Part shown: positions 34,585-43,718 of the stretch, piece after piece
Position numbering within the stretch: the first letter of the stretch is position 1
Layout of the letters: every line of letters begins with the position of its first letter
DNA from: Leucobacter chromiiresistens
Lineage (GTDB): Bacteria > Actinomycetota > Actinomycetes > Actinomycetales > Microbacteriaceae
DNA: 64,000 nt
NCBI RefSeq assembly: GCF_900102345.1
Contig: NZ_FNKB01000002.1
Location: 62,001 to 126,000 of the forward strand
Direction of reading: 5' to 3'
Position numbers and translations under genes: made by a program
Notes under the pieces: generated by a model
The model's database searches: none
What the model saw: only the letters and a program-made list of their open reading frames with translations
Told to the model about the DNA's origin: nothing

Positions 34585-34768
34585 ACGAGAGAACTTCTGG
34601 GGCGACGTACCCGCACCCACGGTGAACAACGCGCCGCCCATCGCCCTCAACGATGACGCCAGCCTCGCAGCCATCATCACCGGCCAACTGAACGGCCACA
34701 CGACACCGCTCGAAACACTCATCCGCGCCGAGCTCGAGCGCCCCATCGAAAGGAACACCAATGCTTGA
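34577..34768 (+). CDS. Hypothetical small acidic protein
   Basis: 63 aa from ATG 34577, with GAAAGGA upstream. Mostly disordered N-terminus, then a helix ASLAAIITGQLNGHTTPLET. No family recognised. Overlaps the next gene by 8 nt. Confidence 0.58.
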   Translation: MPERENFWGDVPAPTVNNAPPIALNDDASLAAIITGQLNGHTTPLETLIRAELERPIERNTNA

Positions 34769-35534
34769 CCACACCCTCATCCGAGAAGAGAGCATCCGCG
34801 CCATTGAAGCGGCCGGAGGTGAGTTCACCGACGAATACCACCGCCTCATCCGACGTCGCACCGAATGCGACCCCAGCACCATCAACGCGGCCCAGCAATA
34901 CGCCGAAGCCGTCATCTCAGACGCAGACCCCACGCAAGTCGCCATGTGGGGCACCCTCGCCCTCGCGCAGACCACAGCATCCTCCGTCGATGAAGCAACA
35001 GTCCGCAACGGCCTCGCACGGGCACTGGCGCCAGTCCTCGACGCCGAGATCGCTAAGACCGCGGTGAAGAACTACGAGAAGTTCCGACGCCAGTTCAACA
35101 CCGCCGCCACTGCCTTCACCAAAGCCCACGACATCATCCCGGCGACCACCGACCCGGGCGACCTCATCAACGCATCCTCCGAGATCCGCACCGCGTGGGC
35201 AGAAGGACAATCACTCGCGCACAATTTCGACGGCCTCGTGCCGACACTCACCGCCGCAGCAACCATCGCTGGCACCCAGACCAGCAACCCCATCGGCCTC
35301 ATCCTCAACACCGAAGGACTCCACCGCCGCCGAGTGTGGGAAGCATGGACCGGACCCAACCGGTGGACCGCGCTACTGCAGCTCGGAGCCACCATCCACG
35401 CGGTCGCCCTCGAGGAATACGAGGACTACCGAGAGCCCGCACCCATGCAGCAGCGACACATTCGCGGCGACGTGGGCTGGCGCACCGTAGACGTAGACCC
35501 CGAGGACCACACGCCCGACGAGGACGACGAGTAA
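34761..35534 (+). CDS. Hypothetical protein, 257 aa
   Basis: 257 aa, largely helical, with GAAAGGA upstream. Contains WGTLALAQTTASSVDEATVR and a repeated KF/NT pattern mid-protein; the C-terminus is very acidic (DVDPEDHTPDEDDE). No family recognised. Last gene before a 77-nt gap and the HNH gene; whether it is structural or regulatory cannot be told. Confidence 0.65.
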   Translation: MLDHTLIREESIRAIEAAGGEFTDEYHRLIRRRTECDPSTINAAQQYAEAVISDADPTQVAMWGTLALAQTTASSVDEATVRNGLARALAPVLDAEIAKTAVKNYEKFRRQFNTAATAFTKAHDIIPATTDPGDLINASSEIRTAWAEGQSLAHNFDGLVPTLTAAATIAGTQTSNPIGLILNTEGLHRRRVWEAWTGPNRWTALLQLGATIHAVALEEYEDYREPAPMQQRHIRGDVGWRTVDVDPEDHTPDEDDE

Positions 35535-35611
35535 CCGGGGGCACTCACTGAAGCAGGGGGCGGGGTATCTCACCATAGAACCCCGCCCCTCGCGCCCGAG
35601 AGGAGGGCACC

Positions 35612-36070
35612 ATGCCGAACAGCGGCACACCATCCCGCACCGCCACCACCGCATGGCGACGCATCGCAGCAGCAGTACGCGAAGAAGGCCGCAAGCACGA
35701 TCTTCCCTGCCACCTCTGCCGTGGCGCACGCGGCCCAATCGACTACCGCACACAAGCCGAAGCAGACCGAGACGCGAGAGCCGAAGGAAAGTACTGGCTC
35801 GTCCGAGCACCGCGACCGCTCGCGTTCGCCGCCGATCACGTCATCGCGCACGCAGCAGGAGGACAAGACAGCATCGACAACGCGAAACCATCGCACCGCT
35901 TTTGCAATGAACAAGCAGGAGCGAAACAAGCAACACCACGAACACGAACACGACAAGCACAAGCAGTCGTTGGCTACTGGTTCCGGAACGACGGACAAGG
36001 GCAACCACTACCAGGCCGAGCAATCCACGGATCACGCACGGCAACACACACATTCAGGGGAGGGGGTTAG
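35612..36070 (+). CDS. HNH endonuclease
   Basis: 152 aa. An N-terminal CHLC knuckle with later SHRFCNEQAG supplies zinc ligands around the HNH core: AADHVIAHAAGGQDSIDN then AKPSHRFCN. HNH proteins next to terminases assist packaging-site cleavage in many cos-type phages. The position directly before the small terminase fits that role (inference). Confidence 0.88.
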   Translation: MPNSGTPSRTATTAWRRIAAAVREEGRKHDLPCHLCRGARGPIDYRTQAEADRDARAEGKYWLVRAPRPLAFAADHVIAHAAGGQDSIDNAKPSHRFCNEQAGAKQATPRTRTRQAQAVVGYWFRNDGQGQPLPGRAIHGSRTATHTFRGGG

Positions 36071-36163
36071 GGGGTCGCGAAGCGATCAGCCGTCCACCCG
36101 CGGCATAGGCGATACCTCCAGGGCGCATGAACCGCCAGGAGGCGATTTGAGAGGAGATAACGG

Positions 36164-36409
36164 ATGAGTAGTCCGAGGAGTATGTTGAGGGCGATTCAAG
36201 CACACCCGGAGGACGCGGTGCAGCGACTTGGGGTGCTGCGAGAGATCGTTGCGGAACGTCTGGATGGCACGGATTCAGCACGTGAAACGGCTTCGTTGGC
36301 GCGGTGCATGTTGGATATCGAGTCTGCGCTGCGAGGCTACGCGGGAGCAACGGCGACGACGCCTGTAGATGAGCTTCTGGCGAAGCGGAAAGCTCGGGGT
36401 GCATCGTGA
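36164..36409 (+). CDS. Terminase small-subunit-like protein
   Basis: 81 aa. Helical, RAIQAHPEDAVQRLGVLREI then LASRCMLDIE-like core (ETASLARCMLDIESALRGY). Assigned mostly by size and by its ATGA overlap with the large terminase. GAGGAGAT ribosome site upstream. A DNA-recognition role is expected but not visible from motifs. Confidence 0.65.
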   Translation: MSSPRSMLRAIQAHPEDAVQRLGVLREIVAERLDGTDSARETASLARCMLDIESALRGYAGATATTPVDELLAKRKARGAS

Positions 36410-37899
36410 TTGCGGGGGTGCAGGAGCCGACGTTCGAGGTTGTACCGACGATCCCGGATCTTTCGACGGGGGATGACGCTATCGAGCTCGCGGAGGCTGC
36501 CGGTGTCTCTTTGCTGGGGTGGCAGGAGGTGCAGGTGCGCCGCATTCTCGGCCTGACGGAGGACAACCGCTGGGCAGCAACAAGGGTCGGCATCGCCGTT
36601 GGCCGGCAAAACGGTAAGGGAGTCATTCTCGAGGTCGTTGCTCTGGCGAAAGCGGTGCTGATGGCGGAGCGGGTGCTTTGGACGGCGCACGAGGTGAGGA
36701 CGATGCAGGAGTCATTCTCAAGGTTCCGGGCGATCCTCGAGGCGGTGCCAGCGTTGTCCGCGATGGTGAAGGTGGTTCGGGCGGCGAATGGCCAGGAGAA
36801 GATCTCGTTCACGAACGGCGCGGAGGTGAAGTTCACGGCGCGCTCGAAGTCCGCTACTCGTGGGCTCGGCTTCACGACGATCATCGCTGACGAAGCGCAG
36901 GAACTGGACTATCTGACGATGGGCGCCATGCTGCCGACGCTCTCGGGGCAGGGCGACGCTCGCACACAGCTTGTGTTGACGGGCACACCGCCGTACTCCA
37001 GTAAGGGCGAGTTCTTCGCGGACGTTCGTGCTGCCGCTTATCTTGGCGGTGACGACCGGCTCTCGTGGTCGGAATGGTCGTGCGCGCCGGAGGACCGCCT
37101 CGATGATCCGAAGGTGTGGGCGAAGTGCAACCCGTCGCTCGGCGCTGTCATTCGTGAGGAGAAGATCGTGGATGAACTTCAAGCGCTCCAGGCCCGCCCC
37201 GACGTGTTCCGGCGTGAACGTCTCGGAGAGTGGGGAAAGTCCGGTGACCACGCCCTCGCCCTGGATGAAGTGGCCTGGGGCAACGGCCGCAACGGCACCG
37301 CGAATCGACGGGATGAGAACTTCACGTTCCGGCACGGCGACTTCCGAGTGTTCGGCATCGACACGACCTACAACCGAGAGATGACAACGATCGTTGAAGC
37401 GATCCCGCTGCATTCTGGGAAGGTGCGACTCCAGGTGCTCGCGTCGGCTCCGGGGCTCGAATGGGTGGGGAACGCGCTGAGCAAGGTGCGGGAGGAAACC
37501 GCGATGCTGAACGTGGTGTTCGATCCGCTCCGCACGGGCGACATCACGCCCGATCTCTGGGCCGCCGGCGTGCGTGACGCAAAGAACCGGAAGCGGCTCT
37601 CGCTGGCGACTGGACGCGAACTCACTCTTGCTTGCGACGGGCTCGTGCGGGCCGTTCGTGAGGGGCAACTGCTGCATTACGATCCTCGCCTAGATGCTGC
37701 CGCGCAAGGCGCTACTCGCTCCACGTTCGATGACGCGAAAGGGTGGAAGTTCGTGGGCGTCAACGGTGCGGACGTATCGCCGCTTATTGCCGGCGCTCTC
37801 GCCCTCCGAGTGTTGCGAGCATCGTCTCCGAAGCGGAAGGGCCGAGGAGTGTCGACGTTGGAGGAAAAAGAATCTCGCCCGCCAATGCTGATGTGGTGA
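36406..37899 (+). CDS. terL: Terminase large subunit
   Basis: 497 aa. ATPase domain with the Terminase_1-type Walker A VGIAVGRQNGKGVILE, Walker B TIIADEAQEL and coupling motif LVLTGTPPYSSKG. The nuclease part follows (FRVFGIDTTYNREMTTIVEA, later NVVFDPLRTGDITPDLW). Full length for a phage packaging motor. It is followed by a strong terminator, not by portal or capsid genes, which is what marks this element as satellite-like or deleted. Confidence 0.92.
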   Translation: MIAGVQEPTFEVVPTIPDLSTGDDAIELAEAAGVSLLGWQEVQVRRILGLTEDNRWAATRVGIAVGRQNGKGVILEVVALAKAVLMAERVLWTAHEVRTMQESFSRFRAILEAVPALSAMVKVVRAANGQEKISFTNGAEVKFTARSKSATRGLGFTTIIADEAQELDYLTMGAMLPTLSGQGDARTQLVLTGTPPYSSKGEFFADVRAAAYLGGDDRLSWSEWSCAPEDRLDDPKVWAKCNPSLGAVIREEKIVDELQALQARPDVFRRERLGEWGKSGDHALALDEVAWGNGRNGTANRRDENFTFRHGDFRVFGIDTTYNREMTTIVEAIPLHSGKVRLQVLASAPGLEWVGNALSKVREETAMLNVVFDPLRTGDITPDLWAAGVRDAKNRKRLSLATGRELTLACDGLVRAVREGQLLHYDPRLDAAAQGATRSTFDDAKGWKFVGVNGADVSPLIAGALALRVLRASSPKRKGRGVSTLEEKESRPPMLMW

Positions 37900-37912
37900 G
37901 CGGACTGCGTGA

Positions 37913-37940
37913 GCCCCCGGCCAAGTTGGCCGGGGGCTTT
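37913..37940 (+). terminator. Strong hairpin terminator after terL
   Basis: Perfect 12-bp stem GCCCCCGGCCAA / TTGGCCGGGGGC with a 1-nt loop gap, followed by TTTCGCTTTG. Ends the packaging transcription unit. Confidence 0.85.
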
Positions 37941-37973
37941 CGCTTTGTCCGAGATGCCGGAGACAATGAGCTT

Positions 37974-38294
37974 ATGAATGAACTACCCAACGGCGTGGCT
38001 GAGATTGCGAAGCTCTTGGCGGACACGACGCGAGGCTACGGAAACGAACTTCAGCAACACACTATTGCGAAGTTCAAAGCTGACCTGATGAACGCGACGG
38101 ATCGCTGGCGGGTCATAGATCCGAAAGTGTTTGAAGCGGCACTGCTCGGCCATGGAATGCGTCCCCAGGATGCCGCCGTATTGGTGGACAACTTGCGAAA
38201 GCGGAAGGCCGGTAAGCGGCTCGTTCCGACGCAGGATCGCGAGTTCAAGTTCAGGTCTCCGGTGACCGTGTTCCCACCGCCCATCGAGTTCTAG
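37974..38294 (+). CDS. Hypothetical protein at the right end of the element
   Basis: 106 aa from ATG 37974 (upstream in-frame starts lie inside the terminator and terL). IAKLLADTTRGYGNELQQHT then VFEAALLGHGMRPQDAAVLV, helical; basic stretch RKRKAGKRL. No family recognised. It has its own position beyond the terminator, so it may be separately expressed cargo. Confidence 0.6.
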   Translation: MNELPNGVAEIAKLLADTTRGYGNELQQHTIAKFKADLMNATDRWRVIDPKVFEAALLGHGMRPQDAAVLVDNLRKRKAGKRLVPTQDREFKFRSPVTVFPPPIEF

Positions 38295-38552
38295 CGGTGG
38301 ATTGCGGGATCTTTCGACGCAAGTCTGCGATAATTGAGGCGAGGCCTGCTCGTCATTTCTCTAGACAGAATCTCCTCGTCCAGGTCGCGAGCGGGCCTCA
38401 CTCGTGCACGCCATCGACTGGCGTATATCCCGCATCTATCCCGCACATTGGCCGATAGCCGAGCGAAGCGATTGCTACGTCGTTCGTAATCGGCGTCTGG
38501 TGAAGCGAAGATCCTTCCATCCCGCATAAACGGATGATTACTGAGAATTCTT

Positions 38553-38630
38553 AATCGAAAGGTCACCGGATCGATGCCGGTCGGAGCCACTGAACCCCCT
38601 CGTAGCTTCTACATCGAGGGGGTTCTTTTT
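38553..38630. repeat. attR, 78-bp direct repeat
   Basis: Identical to 29069-29146: a partial tRNA-Phe 3' half plus terminator. The tRNA 5' half is absent here. Marks the right junction; chromosomal sequence resumes at 38631. Region 38295-38552 otherwise shows no convincing gene. Confidence 0.93.
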
Positions 38631-38668
38631 TGCTTCCCCCGAAGATAGCGCAGCGCCCCCAAAAGGGT

Positions 38669-38704
38669 GTCGCCCCTCCCGGCACAGGCGATGGAAGGGG
38701 CGAC
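38669..38704 (+). terminator. Hairpin downstream of attR
   Basis: GTCGCCCCT (38669-38677) pairs with AGGGGCGAC (38696-38704), with no T-run after it. Possibly the original end of the tRNA transcript unit before insertion. Confidence 0.4.
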
Positions 38705-38856
38705 GCGTCGTTGACTCGCAAGTGCATGGGGTACACGGTTCAGCGGGAACGACACTGACAAGTGTGGACGCACTCCAGAAGTACCGTCACCCCCTTGATT
38801 TTCCGAAGAAGCAGCCGGTCGTGCGCAACCCCCGGAACGGGAACGATCCGCGACCC

Positions 38857-38862
38857 TACGAT
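38857..38862 (+). promoter_or_regulatory. -10 hexamer TACGAT before the photolyase
   Basis: TACGAT ends 6 nt before ATG 38869 and selects this start over the open frame's earlier start codons. Confidence 0.5.
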
Positions 38863-38868
38863 GGGCTC

Positions 38869-40218
38869 ATGACCGCTCTCATCTGGTTCCGCGACGATCT
38901 GCGACTTGCCGACCACGCGGCGCTCTCGGCGGGGGCGCGCGACGAGGGCGGGGTGGTGGCGCTCTACGTGCTCGACGAGGAGTCGGACGAGACGCGTCCG
39001 CTCGGCGGCGCGGCGAAGTGGTGGCTGCACGAGTCGCTCACGCGTCTCGGCGAGGCCCTGCACGAGCGGGGAGTGCCGCTGGTGCTCCGCCGTGGCGCCG
39101 CGGAATCGGTGGTTCCGGCGGTCGCCGCAGAGGTCGGAGCCGATCACGTGTACTGGAACCGCCGGTACGGCGCCGAGCGGCACATCGACGCGCGCATCAA
39201 GGAGCGGCTGCACGGCGACGGCGTCGACGCGCACTCGTTCCCGGGAGGGCTCCTGTTCGAGCCGTGGACCGTCGAGACCCAGTCGGGCGGCCACTACCGC
39301 GTCTACTCGCCGTTCTGGCGGGCGTGCCTCGCGATGCCGGGCCCCGCGGAGCCGCTGCCGATTCCGGAGCCGCTGCGGGGCGCGGAGCCGAGCGCTGCCA
39401 GCGATGCTCTCGACGACTGGCGGTTGCAGTCGAAGCACCCCGATTGGGCGACGGGGATCGCCGAGCGCTGGCAGCCGGGCGAGGATCAGGCGCTCGCGCG
39501 GCTCGAGCGCTTCCTCTCGAGCCGCGCGGGCGCGTACGCCGGGCGACGCGACTTCCCGTCCGAGGAGGTGTGCTCCGAGCTCTCCCCGTACCTGCGCTGG
39601 GGTGAGATCAGCCCGCGCACGGTCTGGCATCGGGCCCTCGCATCGGGCGCCGACGCCGGCGCGTTCCTCTCCGAGCTGGGCTGGCGCGAGTTCGCCTGGC
39701 ATACGACGTTCCACAATTCGCCGCTGCATCTGCGCGAGCTCAACCCCCAGTTCGCGCACTTCCCATGGAAGGATCCCGACGAGCAGCAGCTGCGGGCGTG
39801 GCAGCGGGGCGAGACCGGCTACGGGCTCGTCGACGCCGGCATGCGGGAGCTGTGGCAGACGGGGTACATGCACAATCGCGTGCGCATGGTCACCGCGTCT
39901 TTCCTGACGAAGAACCTGCTTACGGACTGGCGGATCGGCGAGGCCTGGTTCTGGGACACCCTGGTCGACGCCGACACCGCGAGCAATCCGTTCAACTGGC
40001 AGTGGGTGGCCGGGTGCGGGGCCGACGCGGCGCCGTACTTCCGCATCTTCAACCCGGTGACGCAGCAGAAGAAGTTCGACCCCGATGGGCACTACGTGAG
40101 CCTGTGGGCGAGCGACAGCGTGCTGTTCCCCGAGATCGTGGATCTTCGCGCGACCCGTGCGCGGGCGCTCGCCGCCTACGACACCGCCCGTCACAGCGAC
40201 GCGCGATCCGACGACTGA
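38869..40218 (+). CDS. phrB: Cryptochrome/photolyase (class I CPD type)
   Basis: 449 aa. N-terminal antenna-binding domain (LIWFRDDLRLADHAALSAGA, where photolyases have WFR-DLR). C-terminal FAD domain: RWGEISPRTVWHRALA, LSELGWREFAWHTTFHNSPL, MHNRVRMVTASFLTKNLL and DADTASNPFNWQWVAGCG are canonical. Repairs UV-made cyclobutane dimers using blue light and FADH-. First chromosomal gene after the integrated element; likely leaderless. Confidence 0.93.
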   Translation: MTALIWFRDDLRLADHAALSAGARDEGGVVALYVLDEESDETRPLGGAAKWWLHESLTRLGEALHERGVPLVLRRGAAESVVPAVAAEVGADHVYWNRRYGAERHIDARIKERLHGDGVDAHSFPGGLLFEPWTVETQSGGHYRVYSPFWRACLAMPGPAEPLPIPEPLRGAEPSAASDALDDWRLQSKHPDWATGIAERWQPGEDQALARLERFLSSRAGAYAGRRDFPSEEVCSELSPYLRWGEISPRTVWHRALASGADAGAFLSELGWREFAWHTTFHNSPLHLRELNPQFAHFPWKDPDEQQLRAWQRGETGYGLVDAGMRELWQTGYMHNRVRMVTASFLTKNLLTDWRIGEAWFWDTLVDADTASNPFNWQWVAGCGADAAPYFRIFNPVTQQKKFDPDGHYVSLWASDSVLFPEIVDLRATRARALAAYDTARHSDARSDD

Positions 40219-40236
40219 TCGAGGGATGGGGCTTCG

Positions 40237-40653
40237 ATGGCGACGCGAACCCCGGCGATGATCCCCTCCGACACGCCGGTGGGGGAGGTGCTCGATCACG
40301 TGACGGGCGCGCGACGCGATGAGGCGGAGCAGCTGCTCGACCTGCACCGGGAGGTGAGCGGCGAGCGGCCGGTGGTGTGGGCGGGCCGCATCATCGGCTT
40401 CGGCGAGCATCACTACCGGTACGAGAGCGGCCACTCCGGCACCGTGCCGGTGCTCGCGTTCGCCTCGGGTCCGGCGAAGCACACCGTCTATCTGGCGAGC
40501 GATTTCTCGGAGCGGTGGCCGGAGGCGCTCGCGGCGCTCGGTCCGCATCGGGCGAGTCGCGCGTGCCTGTACGTGTCGCGGCTCGCACGGGTCGATCTCG
40601 CAGCGCTGCGGCGGATCCTCGAGCTGAGCCGCGACGCGACGCTCGGCGGGTGA
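40237..40653 (+). CDS. DUF1801 domain protein
   Basis: 138 aa. DEAEQLLDLHREVSGERPVV, then WAGRIIGFGEHHYRYESGHS and a C-terminal LYVSRLARVDLAALRRILEL match the DUF1801 (YdhG-like) pattern. Small cytosolic proteins of unknown function. Starts 18 nt after the photolyase, probably the same transcript. Confidence 0.85.
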   Translation: MATRTPAMIPSDTPVGEVLDHVTGARRDEAEQLLDLHREVSGERPVVWAGRIIGFGEHHYRYESGHSGTVPVLAFASGPAKHTVYLASDFSERWPEALAALGPHRASRACLYVSRLARVDLAALRRILELSRDATLGG

Positions 40654-40839
40654 TGGCCGGCGATCCTCGTCGCGTCGGTGCCGGATCGCGCGGCCCGCGA
40701 CCGCGGCAGCTGTGCGTGCGCTGTGCAGCATGCGCATATTCAGCGGGACGCATGGTGCGGCCGATAGCGTGAGGCCAGCGATCGGCACCCGGCCTGTGGC
40801 TTACCCAGGGCTCGCTCACCAGCGGCCCGGAACGGAACG

Positions 40840-41958
40840 GTGCCGACGATGACGCCAGCGAACACCCGCACCCTCGAGGGCCTGGGCCGACTGCAGCCGA
40901 CGCGGGCGCGCGCGAGCGACTTCCCGCCGATCGCCAAGGCGTACACGCGGGTGTCGCAGGTCGTGCGCGAGTCGGGCCTGCTGCGCCGCGCGCACTGGTT
41001 CTACGCGAGCGTCGCCGTCGGTATCGCCCTCGCCCTCGGCGGCGCGGTGACCGGCTTCATCCTGCTCGGCGACAGCTGGTTCCAGCTGCTCATTGCGGGT
41101 GCGCTCGGCATCATCTTCACGCAGATCGCATTCCTCGCCCATGAGGCGGCGCACCGCCAGATCCTGTCGACGGGCCCGGCGAACGACCGACTCGCGCGTT
41201 GGCTGGCGGGCGCGATCGGCATGAGCTACTCGTGGTGGGATTCGAAGCACACCCGGCACCACGCGAACCCGAACCGGGTCGGCAAGGATCCTGACATCGA
41301 GGTCGACACCATCTCCTTCATCGAGGAGGATGCGGCGCAGGCGCGCGGCTTCGTGCGCGCGATCACGCGGCGGCAGGGGTGGCTCTTCTTCCCGCTGCTC
41401 ACGCTCGAAGGCCTCAACCTGCACTTCCACAGTTTCAAGTACCTGTTCAGCCGGGAGCCGGTGAACGGTCGCTGGACGGAGCTCGCGATCATCCTCGTGC
41501 GGTTCGCGGTCGTGCTCGTGCCCGTCTTCCTGCTGCTCCCCGTCGGCATGGCGTTCGCCTTCATCGGGGTGCAGCTCGCTGTCTTCGGCGTCTACATGGG
41601 CGCGTCGTTCGCGCCCAACCACAAGGGCATGCCGGTGATCGCGCACGACGCGAAGCTCGACTTCTTCTCGAAGCAGGTGCGCACGTCGCGCAACATCCGC
41701 GGCGGGTGGTGGGCGACCTGGCTGATGGGAGGCCTCAACTACCAGGTGGAGCACCACCTGTTCCCGAGCATGGCGCGGCCGCACCTCTCGAAGGCGCGCG
41801 CGATCGTGCGCGAGCACTGCCGCACACTCGGCGTGCCGTACACGGAGACGTCGCTGTGGCGCTCGTACGCGGTCGTCATCGACTACCTGAACCGCGTGGG
41901 CCTCGCGGCCCGCGACCCGTTCGACTGCCCCATCACGGCGCAGTACCGCCGCGCGTAG
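40840..41958 (+). CDS. Membrane fatty-acid desaturase
   Basis: 372 aa from GTG 40840 (ATG 40849 is the alternative). Three histidine boxes of front-end/acyl-CoA desaturases: HEAAHRQ, HTRHHANPN and NYQVEHHLFP, with hydrophobic segments between. A di-iron membrane enzyme introducing a double bond into acyl chains with O2 and electrons from ferredoxin or NADPH. Its C-terminal part resembles DesA3/delta-type actinobacterial enzymes. Confidence 0.92.
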   Translation: MPTMTPANTRTLEGLGRLQPTRARASDFPPIAKAYTRVSQVVRESGLLRRAHWFYASVAVGIALALGGAVTGFILLGDSWFQLLIAGALGIIFTQIAFLAHEAAHRQILSTGPANDRLARWLAGAIGMSYSWWDSKHTRHHANPNRVGKDPDIEVDTISFIEEDAAQARGFVRAITRRQGWLFFPLLTLEGLNLHFHSFKYLFSREPVNGRWTELAIILVRFAVVLVPVFLLLPVGMAFAFIGVQLAVFGVYMGASFAPNHKGMPVIAHDAKLDFFSKQVRTSRNIRGGWWATWLMGGLNYQVEHHLFPSMARPHLSKARAIVREHCRTLGVPYTETSLWRSYAVVIDYLNRVGLAARDPFDCPITAQYRRA

Positions 41959-42064
41959 GGGCGCCGCGAGCGCGGCGCCCTCCCGGCGCGCCGCGCTCGC
42001 GGCGCTCTCCCGGGGCGCCGCCGTTGCCCGGGGCGCCGCTGGTAGCCGTGGGTGTGCGGCGTCG

Positions 42065-42295
42065 CTACTGGCCGGCCTGCTCCGCGTCGTAGTCGGTCTC
42101 GCGGCGCTTGCGTCGGGGCGACGTCGTCGACTTCACGAAGAGACGCACCAGTGCCCGCTTCTTCTCGAAGTACGCATGGCGGCTCAGCTCGCCCGCCTCG
42201 AACTGGGCCTCCAGCTCGCGCAGCGTCTCCTCCGCCGTCGCTGCGTCGAAGCGCGAGTACCCGTTCGCGAGCGTGTGCTCTTCTCTGATCCCCAT
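42065..42295 (-). CDS. Small SHOCT-like protein
   Basis: 76 aa from ATG 42295, with GAAAGGG 5 nt upstream. LRELEAQFEAGELSRHAYFE resembles a short C-terminal helical (SHOCT-like) oligomerisation motif; the tail is basic (SPRRKRRETD). Function unknown. Convergent with the desaturase across a GC-rich stem-loop region (41960-42050). Confidence 0.65.
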   Translation of the reverse strand: MGIREEHTLANGYSRFDAATAEETLRELEAQFEAGELSRHAYFEKKRALVRLFVKSTTSPRRKRRETDYDAEQAGQ

Positions 42296-42371
42296 GGTTC
42301 CCCTTTCGCTGTCATGGATGCTACGCGAGGGCGCCGACATTCTCGCCGTGCGGGCCCTTAGGCCGTGTTGC

Positions 42372-43022
42372 TCAAGAGACTGAGGCCGAACGCGGCCATG
42401 AATCCCATCCGTCGGGAAGGGCGCGCAGGATGGGTTTGGCGTCTTTGAGGCGCCGGGCAGGAAGATCTTGGGAGCGGGACTTCCCGGAGCTCGCGCCGTC
42501 GGGATAGGTGAAGGCGTAGTCGACCCAGGGGCGAAGTCCGCGTTCAATCGTCTCTCGGTAGTTACCGCTGACGATCGCCAATACTTGCTGCTCAAGTTCA
42601 TCGGCTTCGGCCTGCCAGCTCGAGTCGCATGCGTCGCAACCGCAGGCTGGGTAGTAGAAGTCGTGCAATAGGCCCGCGTGCATGTGGATCCCCGGATAGG
42701 CGGTGAAGACCATCGTCAAGGACGCGCACTTCGGATCATTGGGCCGTATCCGCACGGCGCGCACCACATCATGAAGTTCAGGACGCAGCAGATCGGCCGC
42801 CGCCTCAACACCTTCATCGACCTCGACGTCGTACGTCTCTCGGAGGTGCGCGATGAGGGCATCGGCGACAACGTGGATCGGCGCGAACCGCTCGGGATGC
42901 GTGTCGACCGAGTAGGTGTCCTCCGGAGGCGACCCGTGCCACCGATTCCCATAGTTGATTACGCCGTCGTCAGCATCGCGGAAGACCGGCGCGTCGATCA
43001 AGGGGCGGACGTAGGAACTCAT
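42372..43022 (-). CDS. DUF6226-like protein inside the IS-like unit
   Basis: 216 aa from ATG 43022 (AGGA 7 nt upstream; ATG 43040 is possible). Starts MSSYVRPLIDAPVFRDADDG. HMHAGLLHDFYYPACGCDAC and DSSWQAEADELEQQVLAIVS resemble DUF6226 proteins, with clustered Cys that may bind metal. The stop lies inside the left terminal repeat, so the natural C-terminus may have been replaced when the element landed. Confidence 0.68.
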   Translation of the reverse strand: MSSYVRPLIDAPVFRDADDGVINYGNRWHGSPPEDTYSVDTHPERFAPIHVVADALIAHLRETYDVEVDEGVEAAADLLRPELHDVVRAVRIRPNDPKCASLTMVFTAYPGIHMHAGLLHDFYYPACGCDACDSSWQAEADELEQQVLAIVSGNYRETIERGLRPWVDYAFTYPDGASSGKSRSQDLPARRLKDAKPILRALPDGWDSWPRSASVS

Positions 43023-43064
43023 TCCATCATCCTGCCTCATCCTTGCGGTTCGACGGGCCCGTGC

Positions 43065-43718
43065 TCAGGCCGGACGGGACAGGTCCGCCTTCATCCATAT
43101 CAGAGTGGCGGCGAAGCTGGCGGCGGCTCGGTAGTTGCGAGCGGTCTTGTCGAAGCTCATCGCGATTCCGCGCCCGTTGCTTGAGCTTGTCGAAGCATTG
43201 CTCGACGACGTTTCGGCACTTGTAGCGCTCTGCTGGTGACCGAAGTCGATCGGCTGGCCCGGCTTATTTCGACGGTGAGCGATCTGGTTGTCGCGCTCAG
43301 AAATCGTCGCGGCGATCCCGCGGTCGCGGAGCCATGCGCGGTTCGCCTTCGACGGGTATCCCTTATCGGCGAGCACCCGGTCGGGACGGGTGCGGGGTCT
43401 GCCCTTCCCGTCCGCGTCGGACTGCTGCTGCACCTGGGCGAGCATCTTCTCCCAGGTGCCGTCTCCGGCCCACCGATTGAACCGCTCGTAGATCGAATTT
43501 CACTTTCGGAACCGTTCCGGCACGTCCCGCCACGGCCCCCCGGTTCGGTACTTTCACGCCACTCCTTCGACAGCGAGTCGATGATCTGTCCATGGCCGCG
43601 ACCGACCCGTCACTGTCGGCATCAACGGCTACATCACCCACCACACCTTGTCAGATATCTCCTGCCGCGTCACCGTTCGAGACTCACCCAGCCAGTGGCG
43701 GAACCGCTTGATCAACAC
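43065..43718 (-). pseudogene. IS5-family transposase, inactivated
   Basis: Pieces match an IS5-type transposase in order: VTRQEISDKVWW, then PLMPTVTGRSRPWTDHRL, KYRTGGPWRDVPERF, NSIYERFNRWAGDGTWEKML, RVLADKGYPSKANRAWLRD, ARNYRAAASFAATLIWMKAD. Three in-frame stops interrupt it (TAG before PLMP, TGA at the AWKYRTG Trp, TGA at the RKWNS Trp), and a local frame change lies near the Gln-Gln / RGIAM block. It cannot make an active enzyme. Confidence 0.85.

Larger units (their letters stand above)
29069..38630. mobile_element. 9.56-kb integrated element in tRNA-Phe (satellite-like or reduced prophage)
   Basis: Bounded by identical 78-bp repeats (attL, attR) made of the tRNA-Phe 3' half and its terminator. 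Order: integrase and repressor leftward; excisionase, small early genes, RepA-like ATPase, GTAC repeat cluster, small genes, HNH, small terminase, large terminase and one hypothetical rightward. No portal, protease, capsid, tail, holin or lysin gene is seen, so packaging would need a helper phage unless genes were deleted. Base composition is visibly more AT-rich than the flanks, especially at 30.4-31.2 kb. Confidence 0.88.

Noticed and set aside
38291..38590. 99-aa minus-strand frame beginning MAPTGIDPVTFRLRI at attR
   Set aside because: The N-terminus is the antisense translation of the tRNA-Phe fragment, a well-known artefact; nothing supports the remainder.
29069..38630. CRISPR array or other known anti-phage defence system in the integrated element
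   Set aside because: No regularly spaced repeats with unique spacers and no defence nuclease other than the packaging-associated HNH were seen.
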